Below, in pieces: positions 37,975-47,593 of a stretch of DNA of 64,000 bases. The translations under genes were made by a program, and so were the position numbers. The stretch comes from Oxalobacteraceae bacterium (GTDB lineage Bacteria; Pseudomonadota; Gammaproteobacteria; Burkholderiales; Burkholderiaceae_D): NCBI GenBank assembly GCA_003537575.1, contig DPRS01000029.1:56917-120916 (forward strand), read 5' to 3'. The first letter of the stretch is position 1. Every line of letters begins with the position of its first letter. The notes under the pieces were generated by a model. It did not search any database. It worked only from the letters and a program-made list of their open reading frames with translations, and was not told the origin of the DNA.

Positions 37975-40701
37975 TCAGCTGATCCGGTAGCTGAAATCAT
38001 TATTTTTATTCACGCCGACCTTCAGCTTGCGGATAGCCTTGCCTTCGGCCATGCGCGCCAGCACCGCCTCGGCAATTTCCGGCAGCATGCTCCCGGAAAG
38101 GATATGGTCGACATTGCGCGCGCCGGAATCGACTTCGGTGCAGCGCGCCAGCACCGCCTCGACCACCTCGTCGGTATAGCTGAACGAAGCCTTGTGATTT
38201 TCCTCGATGCGCTTCTGGATGCGGCTGATTTTGAGGCGAATGATTTCCGCCAGGATGTCGTCGGGCAGCGGATAGTACGGAATGACTTTCATGCGTCCCA
38301 AGAAAGCCGGTTTGAACGCCTTGAACAGCTGTGGCCGGATGGCTTCGGCCAAGGCTTCCGGATCAGGCAATTGTTCCGGCTCCTTGTTCAGACAAGCCTG
38401 CATGATGGCCTGGGTGGCGATATTCGAGGTCAGGATAATGATGGTATTCTTGAAGTCGATTTCACGGCCTTCGGCATCGTCCATCACGCCCTTGTCGAAT
38501 ACCTGGAAAAACAGTTCCAGCACGTCCGGATGCGCCTTTTCCACTTCATCCAGCAACACCACGCTGTAGGGTTTTCTACGCACGGCCTCGGTCAGCACGC
38601 CGCCTTCGCCATAGCCGACGTAGCCGGGTGGCGAGCCCTTCAGGCCGGAAACGGAATGCGCTTCCTGGTACTCGGACATGTTGATGGTAATCAGGTTGCG
38701 CTCGCCGCCGTAAAGCACATCGGCCAAGGCCAGCGCCGTTTCGGTCTTGCCGACGCCGGAAGGCCCGACAAACAGGAACACGCCCTTGGGTTTGTTCGGA
38801 TCCTCGATGGCGGCGCGTGCCGTGCGCACCCGCTGGGCGATCTGCGCCAGCGCATGCGATTGGCCGATGACGCGCTGTTCCAGCAAGGCTTGCAGATTCA
38901 GCACTGTCTTGATTTCATCCTTGACCATCTTCCCGAGCGGAATCCCGGTCCAGGCCGAGACGATTTCGCCGACGGTCTGGCCATCCACGCACACCGGCAC
39001 CAGTGGCGACTCGCCCTGGAGCGTTGCAAGTTCCTTCTGCAAGCGCGCCAGTTCCAGCAAACTCGCCTGGCTGCTACTGGCGCGTGCCGGCTTGGACCCA
39101 GGGCCATCGGTGCCGGTGGCAAGCGCAAGCGGCGCCATGCGCTGGACGTTTTCGACTTGCGCGCGCAATTCCTGAATTTGCGCAACCAGAGTTCTTTCCT
39201 GTTCCCAGCGCGCCTCATCGGCGACGAGCTGCTCGCGTAGCGCCGTGCGTACCGTCGTCAATTCCGCCAGCCTTTCCGCATGCGGGGCGCCGGCCGACAG
39301 CTCCTTTTCCAGCGCAGCAATTTCCAGCGACAAGGCATCATCGCGCTTGCGCGCATCTTCGATCGCCGCCGGCGTTGCCGACTGCCCCAGCGCCACGCGG
39401 GCGCAAGCCGTGTCCAGAATGCCAATTGCCTTGTCCGGAAGCTGGCGGCCGCTGATATAGCGGGCCGACAGGCGCACCGCCTCGGCAATCGCTTCTTCCA
39501 GCACGCGCACCTTGAAATGGTTTTCCATGTGGCTGGCCATGCCGCGCAACATGGCGCAAGCCACCTCTTCCGAAGGTTCTTCGACCTTGACGACCTGGAA
39601 GCGCCGCGCCAGCGCCGCATCCTTTTCAAAATATTTCTTGTACTCGCCCCAGGTCGTGGCGGCGATGGTGCGCAGCTCACCGCGCGCCAGCGCCGGCTTC
39701 AGCAGGTTGGCCGCATCGTTCTGCCCGGCCTGGCCGCCGGCGCCGATCATGGTATGCGCTTCGTCGATGAACAGAATGATGGGATGCGCGCTGCGCTTGA
39801 CTTCATCGATTACGTTGCGCAAGCGGTTCACGAACTCGCCCTTGACGCTGGCACCTGCCTGCAACAAGCCGAGATCGAGCACATGCAGGGCGACGCCCTG
39901 TAGCGGCGCCGGCACGTCGCTCGCCGCAATGCGCTGCGCCAGGCCCTCGACCACGGCAGTCTTGCCGACGCCGGCCTCGCCCGTCAGGATCGGATTATTC
40001 TGGCGTCGCCGCATCAGGATATCGATCACCTGGCGTATTTCGGCATCGCGGCCGATCACCGGGTCTATCTTGCCAGCGCGCGCGCGTTCGGTCAGATTGG
40101 TGGTGAACTGGTCTAGCGCAGGCGTGCGCGCGCCGGCTTGTTTTTCATCGCCCTCTTCTTCGCTCTGGCCGGAGGATTCCAGTTCGATCGCGGCATCTGC
40201 CTGGCGCAAGCTGACGGATTCCAGCGTTTCCGGATAATCCGCCGTGAACTCGGCCAGCTTGTGCTTCAATTCATCCACCGTAAACCTGGCAAACAGCTTG
40301 GAACCGCGGTATGCCAGCTGCGACAGCTCGGATTCGGTCAGCAGCGCCAGCAGCAGGTGGCCGCTGCGAATGCGTGACGTCTGGCTCTCCAGGGAGGCCA
40401 GCAGCCAGGCATGTTCGAACAGTTTCGGCAAGTGCGGGGAAAACACCGGCGTGCGGCTGTTGCCGGATTTAAAAAGGGCAATCTCGTCCTGCAAATCCTT
40501 TTCCAGCGCAGCCGCGCTGATGCCGAAGCGCCGGCACAACAGGGAAAAATCGCTCTGCGGGTTGTCGAGCAAGGCCAGGAACAGATGCTCCAGATCGACT
40601 TCGTAGTGGCCGCGCGCAACGCAGAAATTGATTGCGCGCTCCGCCGCCTTCCTGCAGCTGTCATCAAGTTTCGCGATCAGTACTTTGAGATTGGAGCTCA
40701 T
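37975..40701 (-). CDS. tssH: T6SS sheath-disassembly AAA+ ATPase TssH (ClpV)
   Basis: A 908-residue Clp/Hsp100 ATPase that extracts contracted TssB/TssC sheath for reuse. It has a ClpN-type repeat domain (about 1-150), a first ATPase module with Walker A GEAGVGKT and Walker B ILFIDEAHTMIG, a coiled middle region (about 430-540), and a second module with GPSGVGKTETALALADVLYGG and VVLLDEVEKAHPDV. The form GERNLITINMSEYQEAHSVS is typical of ClpV rather than ClpB. Length and motifs are complete. It lies between tssG and tssA. Confidence 0.97.
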   Translation of the reverse strand: MSSNLKVLIAKLDDSCRKAAERAINFCVARGHYEVDLEHLFLALLDNPQSDFSLLCRRFGISAAALEKDLQDEIALFKSGNSRTPVFSPHLPKLFEHAWLLASLESQTSRIRSGHLLLALLTESELSQLAYRGSKLFARFTVDELKHKLAEFTADYPETLESVSLRQADAAIELESSGQSEEEGDEKQAGARTPALDQFTTNLTERARAGKIDPVIGRDAEIRQVIDILMRRRQNNPILTGEAGVGKTAVVEGLAQRIAASDVPAPLQGVALHVLDLGLLQAGASVKGEFVNRLRNVIDEVKRSAHPIILFIDEAHTMIGAGGQAGQNDAANLLKPALARGELRTIAATTWGEYKKYFEKDAALARRFQVVKVEEPSEEVACAMLRGMASHMENHFKVRVLEEAIAEAVRLSARYISGRQLPDKAIGILDTACARVALGQSATPAAIEDARKRDDALSLEIAALEKELSAGAPHAERLAELTTVRTALREQLVADEARWEQERTLVAQIQELRAQVENVQRMAPLALATGTDGPGSKPARASSSQASLLELARLQKELATLQGESPLVPVCVDGQTVGEIVSAWTGIPLGKMVKDEIKTVLNLQALLEQRVIGQSHALAQIAQRVRTARAAIEDPNKPKGVFLFVGPSGVGKTETALALADVLYGGERNLITINMSEYQEAHSVSGLKGSPPGYVGYGEGGVLTEAVRRKPYSVVLLDEVEKAHPDVLELFFQVFDKGVMDDAEGREIDFKNTIIILTSNIATQAIMQACLNKEPEQLPDPEALAEAIRPQLFKAFKPAFLGRMKVIPYYPLPDDILAEIIRLKISRIQKRIEENHKASFSYTDEVVEAVLARCTEVDSGARNVDHILSGSMLPEIAEAVLARMAEGKAIRKLKVGVNKNNDFSYRIS

Positions 40702-40719
40702 GCCGGTTTCCGGTAAAGG

Positions 40720-41862
40720 TTAATGATGTTTGTCGTTTGCGCCGATCAGATAGGCGACCTCATGTGAATCATTGCTGGTGCTGCGTGCGCCCAGCCAGCC
40801 GTTCCAGCCCAGCCGGGCATTGCGGCCGCGGGAATCGAGCGTCGCCTGGACCAGGTCGCGCCTGTCCAGAATCAGCCGCAACTCGCAGTCATGGCCGGGG
40901 CCCAGAAGCAAGCCGAAGAGCCTTTCCAGGCTGGCCGAAGCGCTGCCCCCCGGCAGAAAATCCTCGAACTGCGCCTTGCGCAGCGGCCCAATCAGCAGCC
41001 GGATGCGGGTAGTCCGGTCCCAGACGCGCTCGCCACAGAAGGTGGAGACGCCAAGCTGGCAATTTCCGCCTCCCAGCGCGGTCAGCTCTTGCCGTGGCAG
41101 CTCGATCCATTGCCCGACGAATTGTTCGACACGGCATTTGACCTGAAAATAGTCGGCTACCACGCGGGCAAGCCACTGCGCCGACTGCGGCCGCTCGCGC
41201 AGCGCGCCGGCATAGTACGCCAGGGATTCGTCGGCGATCCCTTGCTGTCCATCGTGCAGGCGCTCCCGGAGTCCGGGCAGCCCGAAGCCGGACAGGCTTA
41301 ATATCAGCGGCAGAAAGTGATTTCTGCGGTCCGACTCGTATTGCAGGTGCAGACGGTATTTCAGCCAGGTCTGATAAAACAGCGCAACGGCCCGGCTGGC
41401 GAAGATGTCGAGAAAGGCGCGCGTGGCCGTATCGCGGTGATACGTTTCACGCTCGGCCACGTAATGGGTGTAATGCCGCGGCATGACGCCCATGGGTCCG
41501 GTCAGGCCGATAAATGACGGCGTCAGCGTCACCTTGCCAAGCTGGCGCCAGCGCTGTTTATCCGTCGGCATTGCGGATCCGGCCGCAGCAACGCTACCAG
41601 CTGCGGCAAAAGCGGTGTCTGCATCAGCAATCAGTGGCGCCTCAAATTCGAGCGCCTCGATTTCGCTGGGTGGAAAACCCAGCGATACGGAATTGCGGAA
41701 GCGAATGACTTGTCCCAGGATATCGAGATCCTGCTGATCCCCAGCCTGCTTCCGGTAATGCGCAAGCAGTAGCCGTACCGCCTGAAAAAATTCGAAGCGA
41801 TAGGGCTCATCCCTGAGCTGATCGATCAGGCCAGGATCGATTCGCCGTTTCGTGCCGGGCAT
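40720..41862 (-). CDS. tssG: T6SS baseplate protein TssG
   Basis: A 380-residue baseplate wedge protein of the DUF1305 family that pairs with two TssF copies. The conserved opening RFEFFQAVRLLLAHYRK (about 22-38), FRNSVSLGFPPSEIEALE, and the central FIGLTGPMGVMPRHYTHYVAE (about 118-138) are all present. It overlaps the 3' end of tssF by 37 bases, an unusually long overlap, and is followed by tssH after 18 bases. Length is slightly above average for the family. Confidence 0.95.
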   Translation of the reverse strand: MPGTKRRIDPGLIDQLRDEPYRFEFFQAVRLLLAHYRKQAGDQQDLDILGQVIRFRNSVSLGFPPSEIEALEFEAPLIADADTAFAAAGSVAAAGSAMPTDKQRWRQLGKVTLTPSFIGLTGPMGVMPRHYTHYVAERETYHRDTATRAFLDIFASRAVALFYQTWLKYRLHLQYESDRRNHFLPLILSLSGFGLPGLRERLHDGQQGIADESLAYYAGALRERPQSAQWLARVVADYFQVKCRVEQFVGQWIELPRQELTALGGGNCQLGVSTFCGERVWDRTTRIRLLIGPLRKAQFEDFLPGGSASASLERLFGLLLGPGHDCELRLILDRRDLVQATLDSRGRNARLGWNGWLGARSTSNDSHEVAYLIGANDKHH

Positions 41863-43667
41863 TTGATCAACTCCTGTCCAGATTGCCTGGAAACGATGCT
41901 CAATTGGGTAAAACTATTGGCGTGAACATACAGGCCGAAGAAACGGTCAAGTATCTGCGCAAACATGAACAAGCCGATACCGGCATAATGCGTCTCATCC
42001 ACCACCACGCGGATCTGCACGCCGCGAACAAAGGTCGGAAATGGATTGCCAGCCATGCGCGTCATCGCAGTTCCCTGTTCGATGGCGACAATGCCTGCGA
42101 TCTGCCGCGCGTTTTGAGACGCCCGGTTGATGTCGTACAAGTTCAGGATTTCCCGTATCGCCTCGACACCTTGTCCGGACAGGGATAAATGGTTCAGCGA
42201 CAGGTGGGAGATCAGGCGCCAATGCGCGCCCCTGCCTCTTGGAAAACGGTAAGTGCGCGTGGGTTTGCGCAACAGCTGGATGGTCTTGGCGATCGATCCG
42301 CCTTCCATGAACAGGTCGCCATCCTGCAGGCCGAACGGCAACTGCGAAGGCAGGTCGCGGTTGGTGCACAGCAGATCAAGACTCAGCGTATTGGTTTCCG
42401 GCCGCTGCGGGTCCAGCGTCGAGTCGACCAGCGATATTTCCATCGAATAGCTGGCTTCTTCGCCGTCATCCACATAGCTGGCCGACCAGTAGCGCGCCGG
42501 TCCGCCATGGTCTTCGCCATGGCGCAAGGAATAGAATGGCTTGAATTCGCAAACTTCCTCAGACTCGTTGTTTTGCTGAACGCGCGCCACGCGGCTGATT
42601 TCATACACATCGTACGCACGAGGAAAGCGGTTGTCGACGATGAGCGGATAGGCGGTCGAGGTGCCTGTAATGCGGATCGGTTCCGCCTTGTTGCGAAACA
42701 GGTTCACCACCGGCGTGCAGCCGAGCACGAAGTTATCCGAGCCGATCCGGTCCAGCAAATCGCTGCCGCCGCTGGCATGATCGGCGCGGGCCAGTCCAAT
42801 CCTCAGCTCGATTGACCGCGTCCCGACTGGCAGGCAGCCGACAAGTCCGGACAGGTCGATATCAATGAAATTGAATTTTTCCGGAAAGGCGAAATATTCC
42901 AGCAACAACTGATAGGCGCGATGCGAGCGTGCGTCCTGGGAGACCAGTGTTTCGTCTTCGTCAAAGCCGACCGGCTGGATCGCTTGCAGCGGCAATTCGA
43001 TCTTTTCCGCGCTGCCGGCATGGCTGGCCCAAAGACCGACCGCTTTCGAAAAAACCGCTTCGCGGATCATGGCCACCACCGAGGGTTCGCCATTCAGGAA
43101 AAAGCGTATTTTACCGAGCGGCAAGGCGTCCAGTCCGGCCTGTTCCGACAGGGCGGAAAGACCCAGGCGAATCGAGCTGCTTGCCGCGCGTGACAGCGAA
43201 ACGCGCAAGCCGGTGGTATCGATGGCATTTTCAAAGCCGGCATGCTCCAGGCGCAATGGCCAGACATCGACGTCATACGCGGTCTGGAAACGGCACGCCA
43301 CGCCCTTTACCGGGCGGGTTTTCAGTATGGTATGGCGGGCGATGCGCGCCGGCTGGGTCAGTTGTGCCGCCGCGCTGCCGCAATTGAAGCAGGCGATCGA
43401 TGCAGAAGGAAATGGCCGCAGATATTGCGGGTACAACACTTCGAGCAGCGAATTGGTGATTTCGGGAAAATCATCATCGAGCTTCTTGTGGATGCGCCCG
43501 GTGAGGAAAGCGAAAGATTCGATCAGGCGCTCGATATGCGGATCGTCGCAGGTTTCACCGGATAACAGCAGCCGCCCGGCCACTTTCGGATACTTCCTGG
43601 CAAAATCGCTGGACAGGCGGCGCAAGTAGGTCAGTTCGCGCTCGTAATATGGCAGCAAGGGTTCCAT
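41826..43667 (-). CDS. tssF: T6SS baseplate protein TssF
   Basis: A 614-residue baseplate protein of the DUF879 family. The N-terminal hallmark LLPYYERELTYLRRLSSDFARKYPKVAGRL directly follows the ATG at 43667, and VLYPQYLRPFPSASI lies near residue 85. I reject an upstream extension to 43739, which would overlap tssE and lacks the family start. The gene begins one base after the tssE stop and overlaps tssG by 37 bases at its end. Confidence 0.95.
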   Translation of the reverse strand: MEPLLPYYERELTYLRRLSSDFARKYPKVAGRLLLSGETCDDPHIERLIESFAFLTGRIHKKLDDDFPEITNSLLEVLYPQYLRPFPSASIACFNCGSAAAQLTQPARIARHTILKTRPVKGVACRFQTAYDVDVWPLRLEHAGFENAIDTTGLRVSLSRAASSSIRLGLSALSEQAGLDALPLGKIRFFLNGEPSVVAMIREAVFSKAVGLWASHAGSAEKIELPLQAIQPVGFDEDETLVSQDARSHRAYQLLLEYFAFPEKFNFIDIDLSGLVGCLPVGTRSIELRIGLARADHASGGSDLLDRIGSDNFVLGCTPVVNLFRNKAEPIRITGTSTAYPLIVDNRFPRAYDVYEISRVARVQQNNESEEVCEFKPFYSLRHGEDHGGPARYWSASYVDDGEEASYSMEISLVDSTLDPQRPETNTLSLDLLCTNRDLPSQLPFGLQDGDLFMEGGSIAKTIQLLRKPTRTYRFPRGRGAHWRLISHLSLNHLSLSGQGVEAIREILNLYDINRASQNARQIAGIVAIEQGTAMTRMAGNPFPTFVRGVQIRVVVDETHYAGIGLFMFAQILDRFFGLYVHANSFTQLSIVSRQSGQELIKCPARNGESILA

Positions 43668-43668
43668 G

Positions 43669-44178
43669 TCAGACCAGGGCAGCGCGCTTGGATTTGTTGA
43701 CCGAATACTGCAACGTGGAGGGCTGCAGCAAGGCGTCAAAGAAGACCGGCTCCGACGATGGATGCACGATGAGCATGGCGTTGATCGAAAATTTCAGGCG
43801 ATTGACCGTTTTGCTGTCGACCTCGAGGCTGACCTGCACCTGTTTCAGCCGGCGCTCGTGAATGGCGATGGTTCGCTCCAGCGAGCGGCAAATGAAGTTG
43901 CGGTCGGCGGGGTTGGCCAGGCTCAACCCGACGAAATCGTTCATGCCATAGCTGCACATCGACTGCAACGCCTGAGGGTAGCCATCGAATGCGTCGCTGC
44001 CATAGGCGCAACGGGCATTGAGCAAGGCTTCCAGGTCGCGCGCAACCGATTCCTTCAGCTCTTCGGCAGAGATCATGCGCAGAGAATGTTTTTCCTCCGG
44101 TTCGCGCGGCGCATTGTCAGCCAGGCGATCGAACAGGGTCGGCGAGTATTTTGCCTTGGATGTTGAAGCGATAAACAT
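43669..44178 (-). CDS. tssE: T6SS baseplate protein TssE (gp25-like)
   Basis: A 169-residue homologue of phage T4 gp25 that links the baseplate to the sheath. The motif SPTLFDRLADN near the start and the core VARDLEALLNARC, then YGMNDFVGLSLAN, are characteristic; the gp25 EPR-like signature is in the normal region. I chose ATG 44178 (MFIASTSKAKYSPTLFDRL). The frame is open to 44301, but that would run into hcp. An 83-base gap separates it from hcp. Confidence 0.93.
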   Translation of the reverse strand: MFIASTSKAKYSPTLFDRLADNAPREPEEKHSLRMISAEELKESVARDLEALLNARCAYGSDAFDGYPQALQSMCSYGMNDFVGLSLANPADRNFICRSLERTIAIHERRLKQVQVSLEVDSKTVNRLKFSINAMLIVHPSSEPVFFDALLQPSTLQYSVNKSKRAALV

Positions 44179-44261
44179 GCGTGGTGACGACTTTTCGAAA
44201 GAGCTTGAAAATTGCGGCGCACGGATGCGCGCCGCAATTGCATGAAAAACAGACGAAACGA

Positions 44262-44768
44262 TCAGATCGCTTCGGTTGCCTTGTTTTTCGCCAGGCTCCA
44301 CATCTGCGGATTACTGCCGCCCTTCTTGCCGTCGATGCCCTGAACGGTGTAAGTCCACTTGACCGATGCGTACTTCAGGGCCAGGACTTCCTGCGGCAAG
44401 CCTTCGCCTTGCACAGCCGGCGTCACGGAAGCGACGATCACGTGGTTCAGGACGATTTCCAGGTACTTGACCTTTTCCTTGCCGTTGGCGCGCATGAAGT
44501 CGATGGTCACCTTGTTATAGGTATCGCCCTGGCTGCAAGCCAGCCACAGGGACGGGCTGGTCGAGTCGATATCCTTGGTGAAAACCATATCGCCATGTTC
44601 GGCGCGCTCGGCGGTATGGCCGCCGGAAGTGCTGGCGGTAGCCGACTTCGGCTGGCGGATCAAGTGGCTCCAGGACAGCGCCTCGAGCCACTTCGGATGA
44701 CCTTCGTCACGCGATTCGCCTTCGATCTTGGTATCGCCACCTTCGAACTTCAGGTAAATATCTTTCAT
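44262..44768 (-). CDS. hcp: T6SS tube protein Hcp (TssD)
   Basis: A 168-residue Hcp that forms the hexameric rings of the inner tube and is itself secreted. It begins KDIYLKFEGGDTKIEGES and shows the family blocks GDMVFTKDIDSTSPSLW and ASVKWTYTVQGIDGKKGG. AGGAG lies about 9 bases before the ATG. The 70-base gap from tssC and 83-base gap to tssE leave room for processing or an extra promoter, consistent with the high Hcp dose needed (inference). There is no toxic C-terminal extension, so it is a structural Hcp. Confidence 0.97.
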   Translation of the reverse strand: MKDIYLKFEGGDTKIEGESRDEGHPKWLEALSWSHLIRQPKSATASTSGGHTAERAEHGDMVFTKDIDSTSPSLWLACSQGDTYNKVTIDFMRANGKEKVKYLEIVLNHVIVASVTPAVQGEGLPQEVLALKYASVKWTYTVQGIDGKKGGSNPQMWSLAKNKATEAI

Positions 44769-44838
44769 TCTTCTTGGCTCCTATTTTTTAAATAACGCAC
44801 CCAAAGGTGCTTTCGAGGGGTACTGCTGTTACAGACAA

Positions 44839-46329
44839 CTACGCTTTTGCCGATTGAGGAAGCTCGGCAACCAAGCGCAACGACACGCTTAGTTCATCCA
44901 ACTGGAAGTGCGGCCGCAGGAACGTGACGGCACGATACACGCCTGGGCGTCCGGGCACTTCGGAAACCGATACCGAAGCTTCCCGCAAGGGATACTGCGC
45001 CTTGACTTCCTGCGAAGCGGAATCGTCCATGACGACGTATTGCGCCAGCCAGTTGTTCAGGAATTGCTCGACGCCCGAGGCGGCGGCGAAGCTGCCGATC
45101 TTGTCGCGCATCATCGATTTCAGGTAATGCGCAATGCGACAGGATGCAAAAATGTATTGCAGTTGCGCCGACAGAACGGCATTGGCATTGGCGGCGTCGG
45201 TGTTGTATTTCTTTGCACGCTGGGCCGACTGGGCGCCGAAGAAGGCAGCGTAGTCAGTGTTCTTGCAGTGCACCAGCGGGATGAAACCCAGGTCGCTCAA
45301 TTCCTTTTCACGGCGGTCGGTGATGGCGATCTCGGTCGGGCATTTCAGCGCGATTTCACCGTCATCGGTCTTGAAGGTATGGGTCGGCAGGTCTTCCACC
45401 AGGCCGCCGCCTTCGACGCCGCGAATCGCCGCGCACCAGCCATAGTGTTCAAAAGCAGTGGTCAGGCGCGCCGCGAAAGAATAGGCGGTGTTCACCCACA
45501 GGTATTTGCTGTGATCGGTGCCATTCACGTCTTCAACAAAATTGAAGCCCTCGGTGGCGGTGCCTTCCTTGGGGTTGTATGGCAACCGGCCGAGGAAACG
45601 CGGTACCGTCAGGCCGACGTAGCGGGAATCCTCGGATTCCCGGAACGACTTCCACTTGGCGTATTCGAGCGTATCGAATACCTTGGCCAGGTCGCGCGGC
45701 TTGCCGAGGTCGGCAAAACTTTCCAGTCCCAGCAGTTCCGCCGATGCCGCGCTGATGAAAGGAGCGTGTGCGGCGGCGGCGACATGCGACATCTGTTCGA
45801 TGAAATACATGTCTTCCGGCTGGCGGGTGATGTCGAAATCGCCGACCAGGGCGCCGAAGGGAGCGCCGCCGAAAGTGCCGAACTCTTCTTCATAAACTTT
45901 CTTGAACAGCGCGCTCTGGTCGAAGTCGATGGCGTTATTGAAGTCGCGCACCAGATCTTTTTTGGTGGTATTGAGGACCTTGATCTTCAACATTTCACCG
46001 GTCGAGGTCTGCTTGCACAGGTAATGCAAGCCGCGCCAGGTGCTTTCCATCTTCTGGAATTCCGGGTTATGCATGATCTCGCTGAGCTGTTTGGAGATCA
46101 GGCCGTCCAGTTCGGCGACACGGGCATCCAGGGTAGCCGACAGGTTGTTCGACATGACCACGGTGCCTTCCAGCACCTGCGACACCAGTTCGCCGATCAG
46201 GTCGCGGGCACGGGCGCGCTCCGTGTCGGAACGGGCAACGCGGCTTTCATCGACGACCTGGTCGAGCAGGCTGATGCTTCCCTGGTCCAGTTCCGCCGCG
46301 CTCAATGCTTGGGCTTGGGCTTGTGCCAT
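44839..46329 (-). CDS. tssC: T6SS sheath large subunit TssC
   Basis: A 496-residue sheath protein of the VipB/ImpC family. The core MESTWRGLHYLCKQTSTGEMLKIKVLN and DLVRDF, then FGGAPFGALVGDF, and C-terminal YVVMDDSASQEVKAQYPLREA are typical. With TssB it forms the contractile helical sheath that drives the tube. It begins one base after the tssB stop, so translation is probably coupled. Length is standard. Confidence 0.97.
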   Translation of the reverse strand: MAQAQAQALSAAELDQGSISLLDQVVDESRVARSDTERARARDLIGELVSQVLEGTVVMSNNLSATLDARVAELDGLISKQLSEIMHNPEFQKMESTWRGLHYLCKQTSTGEMLKIKVLNTTKKDLVRDFNNAIDFDQSALFKKVYEEEFGTFGGAPFGALVGDFDITRQPEDMYFIEQMSHVAAAAHAPFISAASAELLGLESFADLGKPRDLAKVFDTLEYAKWKSFRESEDSRYVGLTVPRFLGRLPYNPKEGTATEGFNFVEDVNGTDHSKYLWVNTAYSFAARLTTAFEHYGWCAAIRGVEGGGLVEDLPTHTFKTDDGEIALKCPTEIAITDRREKELSDLGFIPLVHCKNTDYAAFFGAQSAQRAKKYNTDAANANAVLSAQLQYIFASCRIAHYLKSMMRDKIGSFAAASGVEQFLNNWLAQYVVMDDSASQEVKAQYPLREASVSVSEVPGRPGVYRAVTFLRPHFQLDELSVSLRLVAELPQSAKA

Positions 46330-46330
46330 T

Positions 46331-46840
46331 TCAGTTCTCCTTGCGCTTGGTTTCTTCGCCCAGGCGTTGCAGGCTTTCGGTGCTGTTCAATACATCGTTC
46401 AGGATGTCCTCGAGCTTGTCGTTGCCGGCCAGCTTGTTGCGCAGGTCGGACAGCTTGGTGCGCGCTTCCAGCAATTTCTTCAACGGATCTACCTGCTGCA
46501 CCACGGCTTCCGGACGGAAGTCATCGATCGACTTGAAAGTCAGGTCGACGGCGAATTCACCGCCCTTCTCGCTCAGGGTGTTCTGTGCCCGGAAAACGGC
46601 ACGGGGCACCAGGCCTTCCATGACGTCGTCGAAATTGTCCAGGTCGACATTGACAAATTTGCGGTCTTTCAGCTTGGGCGCCTGGTTATTCGATTGGCCG
46701 GAGAAGTCTCCCATGACACCCACCACGAACGGGATTTCCTTTTGTTCGATGGCGTCGCCGATTTCGACGTCGTAGGTCAGTTGAACGCGGGGAGGACGAA
46801 TCCGTTGCAACCGTTTTTGCACGCTTTCTTTTTTAGCCAT
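46331..46840 (-). CDS. tssB: T6SS sheath small subunit TssB
   Basis: A 169-residue sheath protein of the VipA/ImpB family. The conserved run RPPRVQLTYDVEIGDAIEQKEIPF is followed by VVGVMGDFSGQ and FVNVDLDNFDDVMEGL, and by DFRPEAVVQQVDPLKKLLEAR in the C-terminal half that contacts TssC and ClpV. It is second in block B, 48 bases after the TPR lipoprotein, and is followed directly by tssC. Confidence 0.97.
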   Translation of the reverse strand: MAKKESVQKRLQRIRPPRVQLTYDVEIGDAIEQKEIPFVVGVMGDFSGQSNNQAPKLKDRKFVNVDLDNFDDVMEGLVPRAVFRAQNTLSEKGGEFAVDLTFKSIDDFRPEAVVQQVDPLKKLLEARTKLSDLRNKLAGNDKLEDILNDVLNSTESLQRLGEETKRKEN

Positions 46841-46888
46841 GGCGAATCGCTTTCAAAAATATTCAATAGGGAATGGAAGAACGACGGG

Positions 46889-47593
46889 CTATTTCAGTGA
46901 TTTGAACGGATCGGCGGAGACGCTCACCTTGGGTTCAATCGAAACGCTGACCTTGTGCGTCGCGCCTGCCTGTGTCGTTGCCGGCGCGGCTGCTGGTGCG
47001 GTGGTTTCAGCGACGGTTTTTACAGCCGCTTTGCTGCGTACGACTGCTTTCCGGCGCTGGCGCGGAGCCGCAACCGGTTTTTCTACGTCTGCCGGCACCA
47101 GCACCTTTTCGCCCAGTGCCAGCCGCAGCGACTTGGTGAGATTTTCAGCTTCCTGACGGGCATTCGGATTCACCGGATTGTGCGGCACTAGTCCTTGCAC
47201 CGCCTTGGCGGCGACGCGCAAGCCGGATACCACCAGGAGGCTCTTGGCTTCCTGGCTGTTCTCATCACGAGCCAGGACTTCATTGGCCGCGAGAATGGAA
47301 GAGGGATAGTTCCCTTCGTCGAACCAGATGTTGGCAATCTTCAGCCAGGGAGCGACATTAGTCGGGCTTTCCTTTGCCGCCTGATTCAGCAATGCGATCG
47401 CCTGATCGCGACGTCCCTTGCCAAGCTCGGTCTCGGCTTGGTTCATCAAAGGTTCAATGCTTGGCTGCCCGTCGGCATCCACCGTCGTGGTGGACGCACA
47501 TCCAGACAACAGCAAAGCGCCGAAAGCGGCGATTGCCAGATAGCGGCGTTGGCGAAGGGTAAAAAAGGCTGTTTTGGCACTGCTTGTATGCAT
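46889..47593 (-). CDS. T6SS-associated TPR lipoprotein
   Basis: A 234-residue exported lipoprotein heading block B. A charged n-region (LRQRR), a hydrophobic core and a lipobox LLSGC predict acylation at Cys32. Residues about 50-130 contain tetratricopeptide-like helices (AETELGKGRRDQAIALLNQAAKESP, then APWLKIANIWFDEGNYPSSILAANEVLA). The C-terminal third is Ala/Val/Lys-rich and probably unstructured. Similar TPR genes precede tssB in Burkholderia-type clusters; their role is not settled. AAAGGGAG before the ATG and an upstream promoter at 47665-47693 make this the first gene of the block. Confidence 0.85.
   Translation of the reverse strand: MHTSSAKTAFFTLRQRRYLAIAAFGALLLSGCASTTTVDADGQPSIEPLMNQAETELGKGRRDQAIALLNQAAKESPTNVAPWLKIANIWFDEGNYPSSILAANEVLARDENSQEAKSLLVVSGLRVAAKAVQGLVPHNPVNPNARQEAENLTKSLRLALGEKVLVPADVEKPVAAPRQRRKAVVRSKAAVKTVAETTAPAAAPATTQAGATHKVSVSIEPKVSVSADPFKSLK

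Noticed and set aside
44908..46536. 542-codon plus frame opposite tssC and tssB
   Set aside because: It spans two well-defined sheath genes on the other strand and has no recognisable domain.
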